Below the pieces are notes generated by a model. It did not search any database. It saw only the letters and a list, made by a program, of their open reading frames with translations, and was not told the DNA's origin. Shown here piece by piece: positions 1 through 7,734 of a stretch of DNA of 10,000 bases (its first letter is position 1; every line of letters begins with the position of its first letter). The translations under genes were made by a program, and so were the position numbers. Location of the stretch: positions 311,585-321,584 of the forward strand of contig CAJNDS010000224.1 in the NCBI GenBank assembly GCA_905221605.1, given 5' to 3'. This stretch comes from Symbiodinium natans. Lineage: Eukaryota > Sar > Dinophyceae > Suessiales > Symbiodiniaceae.

Positions 1-235
1 CTAAACTCCCTAAAGCCCCTACGACCCCCTTACCCCTCTGAAAGCCCTGAAGCCACTTCCTGCAACAAGCCCCGAAACCTCCCTGAAAGAGCCTTGCCTG
101 GTGGCTCCATGTGGGCCCGCTTCCCATGGCGCCAAAACCCCAAAAGCCCCTTAAGTCCCTAAAACCCTAAGGCCTTAAGTCCCTAAAACGAGCCCCTTAA
201 ACCCCATAAAGCTCCTGAAGGGCCCCCCCACCAAA
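1..235. repeat. Degenerate CCCTAAA-type telomere-like tract, C-rich strand on top
   Basis: The stretch is made of irregular units such as CCCTAAA, CCCCTTAA, CCCTAAAA and CCCCATAAA separated by short C- and A-rich words, which resembles a decayed array of the TTTAGGG telomere repeat read on its C strand. A perfect 17-bp direct repeat beginning CCTTAAGTCCC occurs at 149-165 and 173-189, 24 bp apart, so local duplication is visible. The units are too irregular for a live telomere, and an ancient interstitial telomeric or telomere-derived satellite tract is more likely. No coding sequence is recognisable. Confidence 0.5.
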
Positions 236-530
236 AACGCCGATGTGGGGGGCCCGCCTGGCGGCCCTGAAGCAGCGGGCCGCAGAGGGCTCGCACAATG
301 CAGGCTCGGCTGCCGGGGCTTTTTGGGTTTTGGGGGACGAGCGGCACAAAAGCATGTTTTTGGCTAGGTTGTTTTGTGTTTAGGTTGTCTTCATTGGTTT
401 GGTTTTTTGGGGATTAAGGTTTTGGTTCAGGGAGGTTTCCGGTTGCTGTTAGGTTTGGCTTCGGGTGGTTCGGTGTGTGGGGATGGCTTTTTCCCCAATG
501 CTATAGCTAGGGGGCTGAGGTGAGGGTTTA
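236..530. other. GC-rich patch followed by a G/T-rich stretch, no gene seen
   Basis: Positions 236-310 are GC-rich. From about 318 to 530 the top strand becomes strongly G/T-biased (GGTTT, GGGTTT, TTTAGG words), as if telomere-like sequence now lay in the opposite orientation to the tract at 1-235. I find no long reading frame or domain here. Confidence 0.4.
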
Positions 531-1001
531 GGGCTTCGTCCTTTCAATTTCGAAGTTGGGTAGGGCACGAGGTTCGTGGGCTGAGCTTGGTCGCCCAAAG
601 CCTCCGGCCTGGGGATTTTTTAGAGGCTGCTCGAACTTTGAAATTCTGGAGAGCTTGTCGCTCGAAGTTGTGGGGATCTTGTGGCGCCCAAAGCTATATG
701 GGGGGTTTCCGAAAATCAGGGACCCCGACAATTAACCCCCAAATAGTAGGATCCCCTTGAACAAAACAACCGCAACAAGGTACCCCTAGTTGCGGAAAGT
801 CCCATATGTAAAATATGCTGGAACGGAGGAGCGGGGGGAGAGGAGGGTGGCCATTTTGACCAACCCCTTGGATCCCGGGGGCCTCTTGGGCCGTTCAGAG
901 TTTTTAGGTTTCTTAGGATGTGTAGGGGTTTCTCCTTCCAACGGTGCTCTTGGAAAACATTGCCAGGTGATGTGGCTGAATATCACGTTTGCTTTCCTTT
1001 C
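531..1001. other. Stretch with no recognisable gene; contains dispersed GGGGTTTCC motif
   Basis: Short frames exist on both strands (for example 786-986 minus and 790-1029 plus) but they overlap antisense and show no known motif. The notable content is the word TATATGGGGGGTTTCCGAAA at 695-714, which recurs in related form in the right flank near 9620-9632 and, in reverse orientation, near 9885-9900. That suggests a short dispersed genomic repeat. Confidence 0.35.
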
Positions 1002-1097
1002 CTACGCCTTTAACCCTTTAAACCTTTAAAGCCTGAAGCCCTTAAACCCTAAACCCCTTAAACCCTAAGACCCTGAAACCCTTAACCCTAAAAACCT
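1002..1097. repeat. Interstitial telomere-like repeat (CCCTAAA variants)
   Basis: This is the densest telomere-like run in the window, with consecutive units of the form CCCTTTAAA, CCCTTAAA, CCCTAAA, CCCCTTAAA, CCCTAAGA, CCCTGAAA and CCCTTAA. The core fits the TTTAGGG telomere repeat used by dinoflagellates and plants, read on the C strand. Unit length drifts between 7 and 9 bases, so the array is degenerate and interstitial rather than a chromosome end. Confidence 0.6.
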
Positions 1098-1224
1098 CGA
1101 GGTTTTTTTGGGCGGGGGGGAAACAGGTCCTTTCTTGCCGAGGCGGGCAGTGCCGCCCTACGCGGCGCGGGGCGCATCCGGCTGCAGTCCAGCAGCTCAG
1201 GTTTTTTGGGTTTCTGGAGCCGAG

Positions 1225-1345
1225 GGGGAATTTTAGGCTTTTCAGGGTTTAGGTCCAGGGGAATTGAATTAGGGTATAGGTGTGGTTTAGGTATGGGGTT
1301 CATTGGGTTGGTTGAAGTTCTGGGTTTTTGGAATGGCAGGCTGGG
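1225..1345. repeat. G-rich TTTAGGG/TATGGGG-like tract
   Basis: The top strand carries words such as TTTTAGG, TTTAGG, TTAGGGTATAGG and TATGGGGTTCATTGGG, i.e. telomere-like units now G-rich on top. The segment 1292-1309 is nearly the reverse complement of 1749-1767, differing by one substitution and one inserted base, so 1225-1345 and 1702-1787 look like inverted copies of one degenerate sequence. Confidence 0.4.
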
Positions 1346-1453
1346 GCCTCCCCTCAGCCTTAGCTCTCCAAAGCTCCGCAAAAGCCATGTGGCACTGCTA
1401 TGCTTCACTGGTCCCTTCAGCCAAAACCGCCAGTAAGCTTCAAGCTTGAAAAA

Positions 1454-1482
1454 CCCCCCCCCCCCCCACCCCCCCCCCCCCC
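1454..1482. repeat. Poly-C double run (C14-A-C14)
   Basis: Fourteen C, one A, then fourteen C. Frames through it give apparent polyproline or polyglycine, which is a composition effect. The complementary strand could form G-quadruplex structures. The exact run length is unreliable because long homopolymers are often misread. Confidence 0.85.
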
Positions 1483-1497
1483 TCAAGAACAAAAACT

Positions 1498-1620
1498 AAA
1501 ACCCCCCAAGCCCCCAAAACCCTGCAACCTCCCCCTCTCCCTCCCTCCTCTCCGATCCTCTCCCTCCCTCCCCTCCCCTCCTCCCTCCCCCTCCCCCCCC
1601 CCGCCCCCCCTCCCCACCAA
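1498..1620. repeat. Polypyrimidine tract (C/T-rich, CTCCC units)
   Basis: From about 1528 the top strand is almost purely pyrimidine, with repeating CTCCC, CCTCC and CCCTCCC words and only a few interrupting purines. This is a homopurine-homopyrimidine tract, a class known to adopt triplex (H-DNA) or, on the G strand, quadruplex structures. Nothing indicates that it is coding. Confidence 0.75.
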
Positions 1621-1641
1621 GAAGCTCTTCGCTTGAAGGCT

Positions 1642-1664
1642 GCGGCCGCGGCCGCCGGCGCCGG
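1642..1664. repeat. GC-rich palindromes
   Basis: GCGGCCGCGGCCGC at 1642-1655 is a perfect 14-bp palindrome built of two overlapping 8-bp palindromes. CCGGCGCCGG at 1655-1664 is a second perfect palindrome sharing its first base. The cluster is CpG-dense and lies directly after the polypyrimidine tract. I assign no function. Confidence 0.6.
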
Positions 1665-1701
1665 AATGGTTTGGTAGCGTGGCCGGGTGCGTGGCCGGAA
1701 G

Positions 1702-1809
1702 AGGCTATAAACCTTCACCCCAAATCCTATAAGAACCTCTACCCACATAAGCCCAATAAACCCCATAAGCCCCTATAGACCCATAAACCCCCCCCCCCCC
1801 CCCCCCCCC
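1702..1809. repeat. CCCATAA-like degenerate tract ending in a C22 run
   Basis: Units such as CCCAATAAA, CCCCATAAG, CCCCTATAGA and CCCATAAA repeat with drifting length and end in 22 consecutive C residues at 1788-1809. The composition matches the other telomere-like tracts but with ATAA in place of TAAA. It is partly an inverted copy of 1225-1345. Confidence 0.5.
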
Positions 1810-2546
1810 GCCGCACTGTAGGTATTCGTCTCCGCTGTGCATGGCAGCCGGCGTCGAGGCCATGTCGGATTCAGGGCAGGTTGGGGGTAGATCTATAAGT
1901 GAGGGCTCGAAGCGGCTGGGGTGCATTGGCTCAAAGTTTGCAGGGCTCAGGGTGTAGTACAGGGATTGAAATTTGAAAGCCGTAGGACATAGGACCGTGT
2001 CTTAAAAAGTTCACAGGCTTTTTTCCGACCCCCCACCATCGTTCCGTGACCCAGATGTCTGCCTTTTACAGTCCTGTCCGCTCTTCTCTGGGCGGTCAGC
2101 TCTGACATTGAATACCTGGCTGAGATTCAAGAACGGGGTTGACTGGACATGCTGTTTCGCTTAGTAGCTTTGGGACTTTCCTTGGAATTAGCTTTTCAGA
2201 GAGCTTCAAAAGGCCAGGCCAGTGAAGGACTCAGAGTTCGGCGAGTGCCTTCGGCAGGATACACCGACGAGTTTGTGCTGACTCCGGAAGACCTGAACCA
2301 TGCCGTACGAAGAGGGCCAAACGGGTGCACCTTCAGTCATGTGGATCCGACCATTCGGAGTGCCTGCTTTGGGCAATAAGGGTTATCGCATCGCCGGTGT
2401 CGGGCGTAGGTCGCTGCCTCTGTCTCTCTCTCACCGCGGTCCGGCGGCATGCTGTGCCCCGGGGGTTGTTTTGTCTTGCTGCTTTGGGCGTGTTCAGAAG
2501 CAACACCGCCGACGCTTCCTCTCAGCGATGAGTCAGGAGTTCTTCC
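1810..2546. other. About 740 bp of unassigned sequence left of the element
   Basis: This unique-looking sequence runs up to the left border of the mobile element. The best frame is 2149-2379 (+, 76 residues), which has a mixed, protein-like composition but no motif or family I recognise. It could be an exon, a relic of another element, or chance. No tRNA, rRNA, promoter or terminator could be identified. The last bases before the element are AGTTCTTCC. Confidence 0.4.
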
Positions 2547-2618
2547 TGTGTGCACTTGTGCGTGATTGCAGAAGAGCCCGAAAACTCCGGTGCGTCTGAA
2601 TGTCAAGTCTTTCTGCTA
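2547..2618 (+). repeat. Split direct repeat A1 (left end of element)
   Basis: These 72 bases match 8723-8798. The alignment needs four single-base gaps (an extra C, A, T and T in A2) plus one small difference in the middle (CCCGAAAAC against CCCTGAAAC). The match begins exactly at TGTGTGCAC. The preceding base differs (C here, A before A2), which places the left border of the element at 2547. Confidence 0.85.
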
Positions 2619-2957
2619 GTTTTCATGGGGCATGGCTGCGGCGGCCCGGTGGTGGCCATTGAGTTCCTGAGAGTCCTCGTGGCGGGCTGGGCGAGAAGGA
2701 CCATTGCCCGACTCCTAGAGACTGGAAGCCGAAGACCAGATCAGCTCTGAAGGAGGAATCCGCGATCTGTCGCGCACGGTTAGGGAGGCCTATAGCTGCG
2801 CTGCGGAGCTTGAGTTTTTGCAGAAACATCATCAGAGCTGTGTAAGGTGCGGCTGAGGCATCTTGCTGTTCTTACTAGCGTGATACTGGGGCCTTCGGCT
2901 CGTGGGTCCATCTTTGGCTACTTGAGGCGGGCCGACGTCTGGGATCGTGGTGGCTGA
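2619..2957 (+). other. Element leader between A1 and the Gag-like region
   Basis: No known domain is visible. One open run at about 2708-2846 reads as acidic, possibly coiled-coil sequence (RLEAEDQISSEGG, then REAYSCAAELEFLQKHHQ) ending in CVRCG and a stop. It could be the start of the Gag-like protein in another frame or an untranslated leader. The ATG that would start Gag cannot be chosen. Confidence 0.35.
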
Positions 2958-4277
2958 GATAGAGACACCACGAAAGGCGATTGGCAAAGAGGCAGCCAAG
3001 TCCCTCTAGATGGAGCCGATGAACTGGCTGCCGCTAGACAAACGTGCTCTTCGCTACGGGATGACCCCACCCTCTACCATCAGCGCACCGTGCTGAAGTG
3101 CCTCGGCAATGACAGGGTCAAAGTTTTGACTCCAGACCGCGAAGTGCAGGTGACAGAGCTGAAGGTGGGCTCCGTCTTCACGGAGGTGAAGAGGAATGCA
3201 CATGGGCGCTTGCCGAGTGGGATCCGAGAGCGATACCTACCTGAACAAGCACTCTGGTGAAGGGCCATGTCCAGAGAGGAGCTCCTGAAATTTATGCACG
3301 ATGTGGCCACCCCGTCTGACAACGGCCGTCCAGATGAGACCGTCGGAGGGTGACAGGGAAACGGGGAGTGATGGTGGTTCGTCCGTGCTGTCAGGGGAGT
3401 CATCAGCCAGCTCAGGAAACCGTGCCCGGTGGCGGAGGCTGACGTCTGGAGCGTGGTCTATTCGTCAAACGGCCAAGTGTGGGGACACAGGTCCCCCTCC
3501 AGATGGTGTGGAGACGATGGTGATCGGAGGCCTTGCGTTGAAGCTGTTGACGAAAAGGTGGCTCGGTGATGCTGGTGAGAGGCGTGGCAGCCGAAGAAGC
3601 TGGCGCAGTAGAGCGAGGTCGCCGGGGCTGGCGGTTTGAAGGCGCCCTTGGACGCCAAAGATGTCAGGTTCTACCCATCATCTTCGATACCGAGGGCGCT
3701 GGAACCCTCGCGGAGGCTGTAGTCGACCACGAAGAGTGGACTTTGAGGACTTCCGCTTCAAGGTCCGCGCACGTCTCAGAGATGCTAGGCAACTGAGGCG
3801 TATGGGGCTCGACTTTGTTCAACACCACGAGTCTTGGTGTGTAAGTCAGGGGTTCGTGGTAGTGAACCGTTCAGGTTCACGAACTGCGTCCCTGTGTCGG
3901 GCTCAACTTCATGACGTGCTATGACCAGCTGAACATCGGTGCCTTGGCGTCCGCGGAGTCGCTCAACCGCGGAGGGCCTTGAGCGAATGGCGCATCAGGG
4001 ACGGCCAGATGCTCCAAGCTACGAGGGCGCGGACGAGATCCTCGGCATCCGGGAGAGGGCGGATGCAGCTTGGTGGACCCGCGCTCACCCAGCATGCAGC
4101 CCGCCGGCAGGCGGCTAAGGCCGATATCTTGAAGCATACGAGACTTGCTGCTGAAGAACGTCGTCATCTTCATAGGCGCGGGGGCGACGACGACAACCTG
4201 AGGAAAGACCGGCGGCAAGGGGAGGAAGGGCAAGGGAGGACAATGACGCCCCCTGAAAAAGGGGACGGCGGCAGGTG
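2958..4277 (+). pseudogene. Gag-like N-terminal region of the retroelement, frameshifted
   Basis: The first open segment, 2958-3260 (100 codons, no ATG), holds a segment with DDPTLYHQR, then DRVKVLTPDREVQV, then GRLPSGIRER. After a brief frame change (DTYLNKHSG) the original frame resumes at 3267 with MSREELLKFMHDVA. Farther on come PIIFDTEG (about 3675), VDFEDF and RRMGLDFVQHHESW (about 3737-3837), CYDQLNIGALASAESLNR (3917-3970), YEGADEILGIRERADAA (4020-4070), and a charged helix ILKHTRLAAEERRH (about 4126-4167) followed by a K/R/E/D-rich tail. These blocks are spread over all three plus frames. From memory, this series recurs at the N terminus of dinoflagellate retroelement polyproteins upstream of RT, so I infer a Gag-like role in packaging element RNA. 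No zinc knuckle is clear. At least five frame changes are needed to read it through. Confidence 0.65.
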
Positions 4278-4849
4278 ACTGGTGCCGATCCTGTGCGTGA
4301 ACATTTTGGCGCCAGAAAGAGTTTTCGTGAGCCCCCCACTCTACGGGGATGTGTTTCCGCTTCCTGGCCTGTGGATGGGGCTTCCCACACAATCTTTCTC
4401 TCTATGTTTCTCGTCGCTCGAGGCAGAGGGTGCAACGCCGAAGGGTTTTGCATATAACGTGAGCGGGGGACTGTTTGGGCCTTGAATCATCTGGCCGGTT
4501 TTGATGATGATCGCTCTGGCCTTCTACACCAATGAACAGGGCGCAGGCGACGGTCTTGGGAAGGGTAAGCGTGCTCAGTTGCAGAGGACCGCCGCCGCCC
4601 GAGAAAACTTCGCCGCAGGCAGCGCTTCGGCAGCTGCTGCAACGTAAGGCAGGTTCCGCTTACAGTGAGGGCTGCCGGGGCAGTTGGCCAGCTATGTGCG
4701 AGAGAGACTGTCACTTTCCCCGCGGCCCAGGGCAAGCCGGTTGCTTCTGGAGGGCTCCGCCGAGGCCGGAGGGAGATGATGCGAACGTTCAGGAACGCAT
4801 GATTCTCAGGATGAAGAGATTGCTGGTGTGCTTGAGAAGGGTCTAGGGA
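4278..4849 (+). pseudogene. Pol N-terminal connector upstream of RT, frameshifted
   Basis: This segment links the Gag-like part to RT. Visible pieces are DVFPLPG (about 4345), a basic RQRVQRRR run (about 4421-4444), VWALNHLAGF followed by DDDRSG (4473-4520, then a stop at 4533), PQAALRQLLQ (about 4614) and a YVRERLSLSPRP stretch (about 4691). The order (a basic patch, a short ALNxLAG block, then an AL..LL helix before RT) matches my recollection of dinoflagellate retroelement polyproteins. No protease motif (D[ST]G in a fitting context) is visible. The reading frame changes several times. Confidence 0.5.
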
Positions 4850-5700
4850 ACGACATGTACACAGATCCATTGCTTGAAGGTGGTGGAAAAATACCATGGC
4901 TTCGTGGCCGACCTTGTGAAGAGTCACTGGTGGGGTTCACCGCGAATCCTAGGCGCAGGTCGGAGTGTTTTGTGTCACGAAGAAGGCCAGAGCATAGGTT
5001 GATCCTTGACGCTCGCAGGACCAACAACTGTTCCGCTCCCCGCCTACCACAATGCGGGTTCCATGGACAGTTGGACCTCGCTTGGGCATCAGTGAGGGTT
5101 GAGCAAATGTTTGTGGCTCAGGAAGACGTGAAGGACTTCTTCTACAGACCTGGGTATCAGAAGGACCTGGGCAGGTACTTCTGGCCTTCCGTGCGTCAAT
5201 CCTGTGCTGTTGAAGGACGAGCTGGGGACTTGCCCGAAGAAATTGCCCGGCTCCTGGATGAGGGTTTCCAAGAGATTTACCCCCACATGAGCGTGCTGCC
5301 GATGGGTTTTTTCCCTGGGCTTTCCATTTAGCGACGAGGCACACGCCGAGCTGGGCAAGAGGACACTCCGCAGATCGCTCAGGTCAGGGACCGTGGAGCC
5401 AGCTCCTTTGCGGGGCCGCAAGGGATCGGGGACATGTCTGAGCCTGTCTCATCTACGCAGACAACCACAACCACCTCGGCATCGACAGAGAGCAGGTGCA
5501 CAGGGCGCAACAAGACATGATAAAAGCGCTACACTCTCATGGACTAGATACTCAGATCTGGTCGAGAGCACTCCTCTCTGCGAATCGCTTGGAGTGCGCA
5601 TTGACGGCTGGAAGGTTTCCGTGCAGGTCACGGCTGGCGCGGGACCATCGCTCGACCAAGCCTCCTGGCTTGTTCAGCAAGGCCCGCGTTGAGGGGAGAG
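4850..5700 (+). pseudogene. Reverse transcriptase domain of the retroelement, frameshifted, YADN in motif C
   Basis: Reverse transcriptase would copy element RNA into cDNA. The frame open from 4828 to 5331 contains HRLILDARRTN (about 4996-5028, the fingers block), EDVKDFFY with the motif A aspartate at 5125-5127, and LPMGF at 5296-5310 (motif B region). A parallel frame gives VGVFCVTKKAR just upstream, so the true sequence crosses frames before LILDARR. Motif C is in another frame: LIYADNHNHLG, with Tyr at 5454-5456, Asp at 5460-5462 and Asn at 5463-5465, giving YADN rather than YxDD. The thumb-like block SLGVRIDGWKVSV follows at about 5584-5625 in a third frame. The domain is nearly complete in content but broken by a stop after LPMGFFPGLSI (5332) and by several indels. 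It is confidently an RT. The YADN variant may be typical of this lineage rather than damage. Confidence 0.85.
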
Positions 5701-6483
5701 GAGCTTCAGGTCATCGGGACACATGACGATGAGGTCTATACAATCGCGTTTGTTTGAGCATCTTGAGGCACATCTATGTTTTCATCAGGAGAATTTTCGG
5801 GTCCGGAGGAGTCTGTGCCCAGCGTGGTCCTGAGATATACCCTTTTGTGCTTGAATGGTGCTGGGAGTGCGGACCTTCTTGCTGGCTGGGATCCCGGTCT
5901 ACACTGCACAGATGCATGCCCTTCGGGGTTACGCTTGTGGAGGAAACGTGACCTGGGATCCCAGGAGGCACGGGGATCGGCAAGGAGGACGAGCGCTGGC
6001 GCTGGCGCTTAACGGAGTGCCCAACCCAAAACCCCCCAGCTGCGCAGCTGCTTTGACATACGGATATTGGAAGTGTGCGCACAGTCAGGCTGACGTCGGA
6101 TGAGAAGGCGAGCGGGAATGGGTTTGTTGACGCACAGTTCCCGGGAAGTGCCGCGCTGGTTTGACGCAGGCGAATGCAAACTGCTGTGGAGGGCTGGCTT
6201 CGAGCATAATGACGGGATCCATGTAAACTTGAGGCTAGACGCAATACTGGGCTCGGTGAAGCATGTATGTCGAGATTCACAACGCCACGGTGTGCACAAT
6301 GCTAGTGCTCAACGACACATGGTCCTGTGCTTGCGTCTCAAAAAATGGCCGATGTGCTCATTTTGGCTTACTCAGGGGTCTTGAGAGCGCGTGGCCGCGC
6401 ACACACCTTGGGATGTGGCATCCGCTGCCATGTTTCGCTGGGTGCCATCGGAGTTTGAACGTCGCTGACTACGACTCCCGGTG
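5701..6483 (+). pseudogene. RNase H domain of the retroelement, frameshifted
   Basis: RNase H would remove the RNA strand during cDNA synthesis. Acidic motifs appear in the order expected for an RNase H fold: TDACPSG with Asp at 5911-5913, continuing as GYACGG in the next frame (the classic DAS..GYG block split by one indel); an LDAILGSVKHVCR helix (about 6235-6273); LVLNDTWS with Asp at 6314-6316 and KNGRCAHFGLLR after it; and FRWVPSE at 6433-6453, continuing as NVADYDSRW in another frame with Asp at 6467-6469. The terminal RWVPSE-N-AD-SR block is shared by RNase H of DIRS-like and related retroelements. At least four frame changes occur. Several minus-strand frames over this interval are antisense shadows. 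Confidence 0.75.
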
Positions 6484-7734
6484 GCGTGAGCGGCATGAGG
6501 GCTCGAGACCTAGGAATGCCTGTGGCCCCACGAGCAGACATGAAGAAGAGATAAAGGTGAGTGTGGTTCAGCCTGGAAGAGGTCAACCTCGGCCAACGAG
6601 AGGTGCAAAGCCCATCGCCGGCAGAAGCCTGGTGAGAAAGCCGAGGGCGAGAAAGCCGGACGCCGAGAGGCCCACTCGACTCGCTGACGCTGCCGTCGGA
6701 ACTTCGAGTCTGCTAAAGGGCACAGGAGGAAGATGGAGCGAGCTCGCAAGCGACAGAAAAAATATTAGGTCAGAGATCCGAGGCTTCTTTTGCTAAAAGA
6801 TGAGAGCCTTGCTGGAGGCTCACCTGTGGCAGAGGGCACGAGAAGGACTACTCTGCGAAGGGTGGAGGCTTCTGGAGTTCACAAGTTTCTACATGCTCCC
6901 GACAAAAAAGGAAAGCGATCTCGCGCGAGGCGCTTGTGCGAGTACGCAGACAGCCTCTTCCTGAGTTGAGAAACGTGCAGCGTATGGCCAAAAGCTCCAG
7001 GCGGCGCTCGAGTATGTGCGGCCAGAGAGTGTCAGGGAGGGCTGCCTTCGGTTGCCCCGATTCAGAAGGGCGCTCAAAGCTGGCGCAAGCTATCCCAGCT
7101 CAGGTCAGACTGCCAAATGATATAATTCCTAAAGGGGGCAATCTCTGGAGTTCTACTGTACCTGGGCAGGCGAGATTATGCGCTGTACACGAGCTGACGT
7201 TCTCACCTACGTGAGGGCCGGGCGAGGCGTTTGCGGATGAAAATCAGTGGATTTTGTCGAGAAAGCACAGACCGGGCAAGCGAGAGAACCGGTTCTCCGT
7301 CATTGTTTCTGGCACCAATAGGCGTGAGAAGCCAGCAATGTGGGGGGGATCTACGACGAGGTGCTGTCATCGACGATGTGCGGGTTCCCCGTGGCTGGCA
7401 GACATCATGAAGGCTTGCTGCATGTGACGCAACGGCTCCAGATGGGCGAGGAAGACAGACATGTGAACTTCGTGCCCGCCAGTACCTCGCATGTGGAGGC
7501 GGAAAGCAGTGGATGCTCTGGGACATCGCCGACTGTGGTGCAAGATCCCCTACCAGAACATGGCGGGAGCCAGTCGGACCATCTGTTGAAGCTCGCATCG
7601 TGGCGGCTATCCAGAGGAGAGGTCGCTGGGCGGTGGACTCGAGCGCCCGGATCTACGACAAGCCGGCAGACTGCAGCGAGATGGTGAGCAAGCGCAGCAA
7701 GAGTGGTTGGGACCTGGAGAAAAGGTCCGGTTGA
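6484..7734 (+). pseudogene. Tyrosine recombinase domain with N-terminal basic linker, frameshifted
   Basis: This would insert the circular cDNA, replacing the DDE integrase of LTR elements. A basic linker (about 6540-6680, rich in K/R/P, for example VRKPRARKPD) leads into the domain. A helical segment LQAALEYVRPESV, then LPRFRRALK and WRKLS in the next frame (about 6986-7100), fits the core-binding half. The first catalytic arginine lies in TYVR (about 7207-7218), with PGEAF continuing in another frame, the usual TYxRPxE block. GIYDEVLSS follows at about 7347. The HGGSQSD block (7559-7579) is the expected RHGG.S.D motif, but the arginine before the histidine is not encoded in any frame. The C-terminal catalytic block is intact in one frame: EARIVAAIQRRGRWAVDSS then RIYDK, with RGRW ending at 7629 and the presumed nucleophile Tyr at 7654-7656. 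The block order and the split repeats at the ends make the assignment strong, although the copy is broken. Confidence 0.8.

Noticed and set aside
1400-1636. Proline-rich frame on + and the glycine-rich frames opposite (1088-1492, 1440-1766, minus)
   Set aside because: They are generated by poly-C and polypyrimidine composition, overlap each other on both strands, and have no domain.
2149-2379. 76-residue + strand frame left of the element
   Set aside because: Composition is protein-like but no family, splice signal or neighbouring support could be identified, so it is not called as a gene.
3919-4453. Minus-strand frames of 157 and 112 residues opposite the Gag-like region
   Set aside because: They are antisense to blocks on the + strand that match the element pattern, and are proline/arginine-rich through composition.
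5774-6280. Minus-strand frame of 168 residues
   Set aside because: It is antisense to the RNase H blocks, whose acidic motifs are on the + strand, and has no domain of its own.
6359-6368. CATTTTGGCT, a 10-base match to the core of the dinoflagellate spliced leader
   Set aside because: It lies inside the RNase H coding block, continues differently from the leader (no CAAG after it), and no donor GT context follows. Another weak match, TTGGCTCAA near 1927, is also too short. Both are treated as chance.
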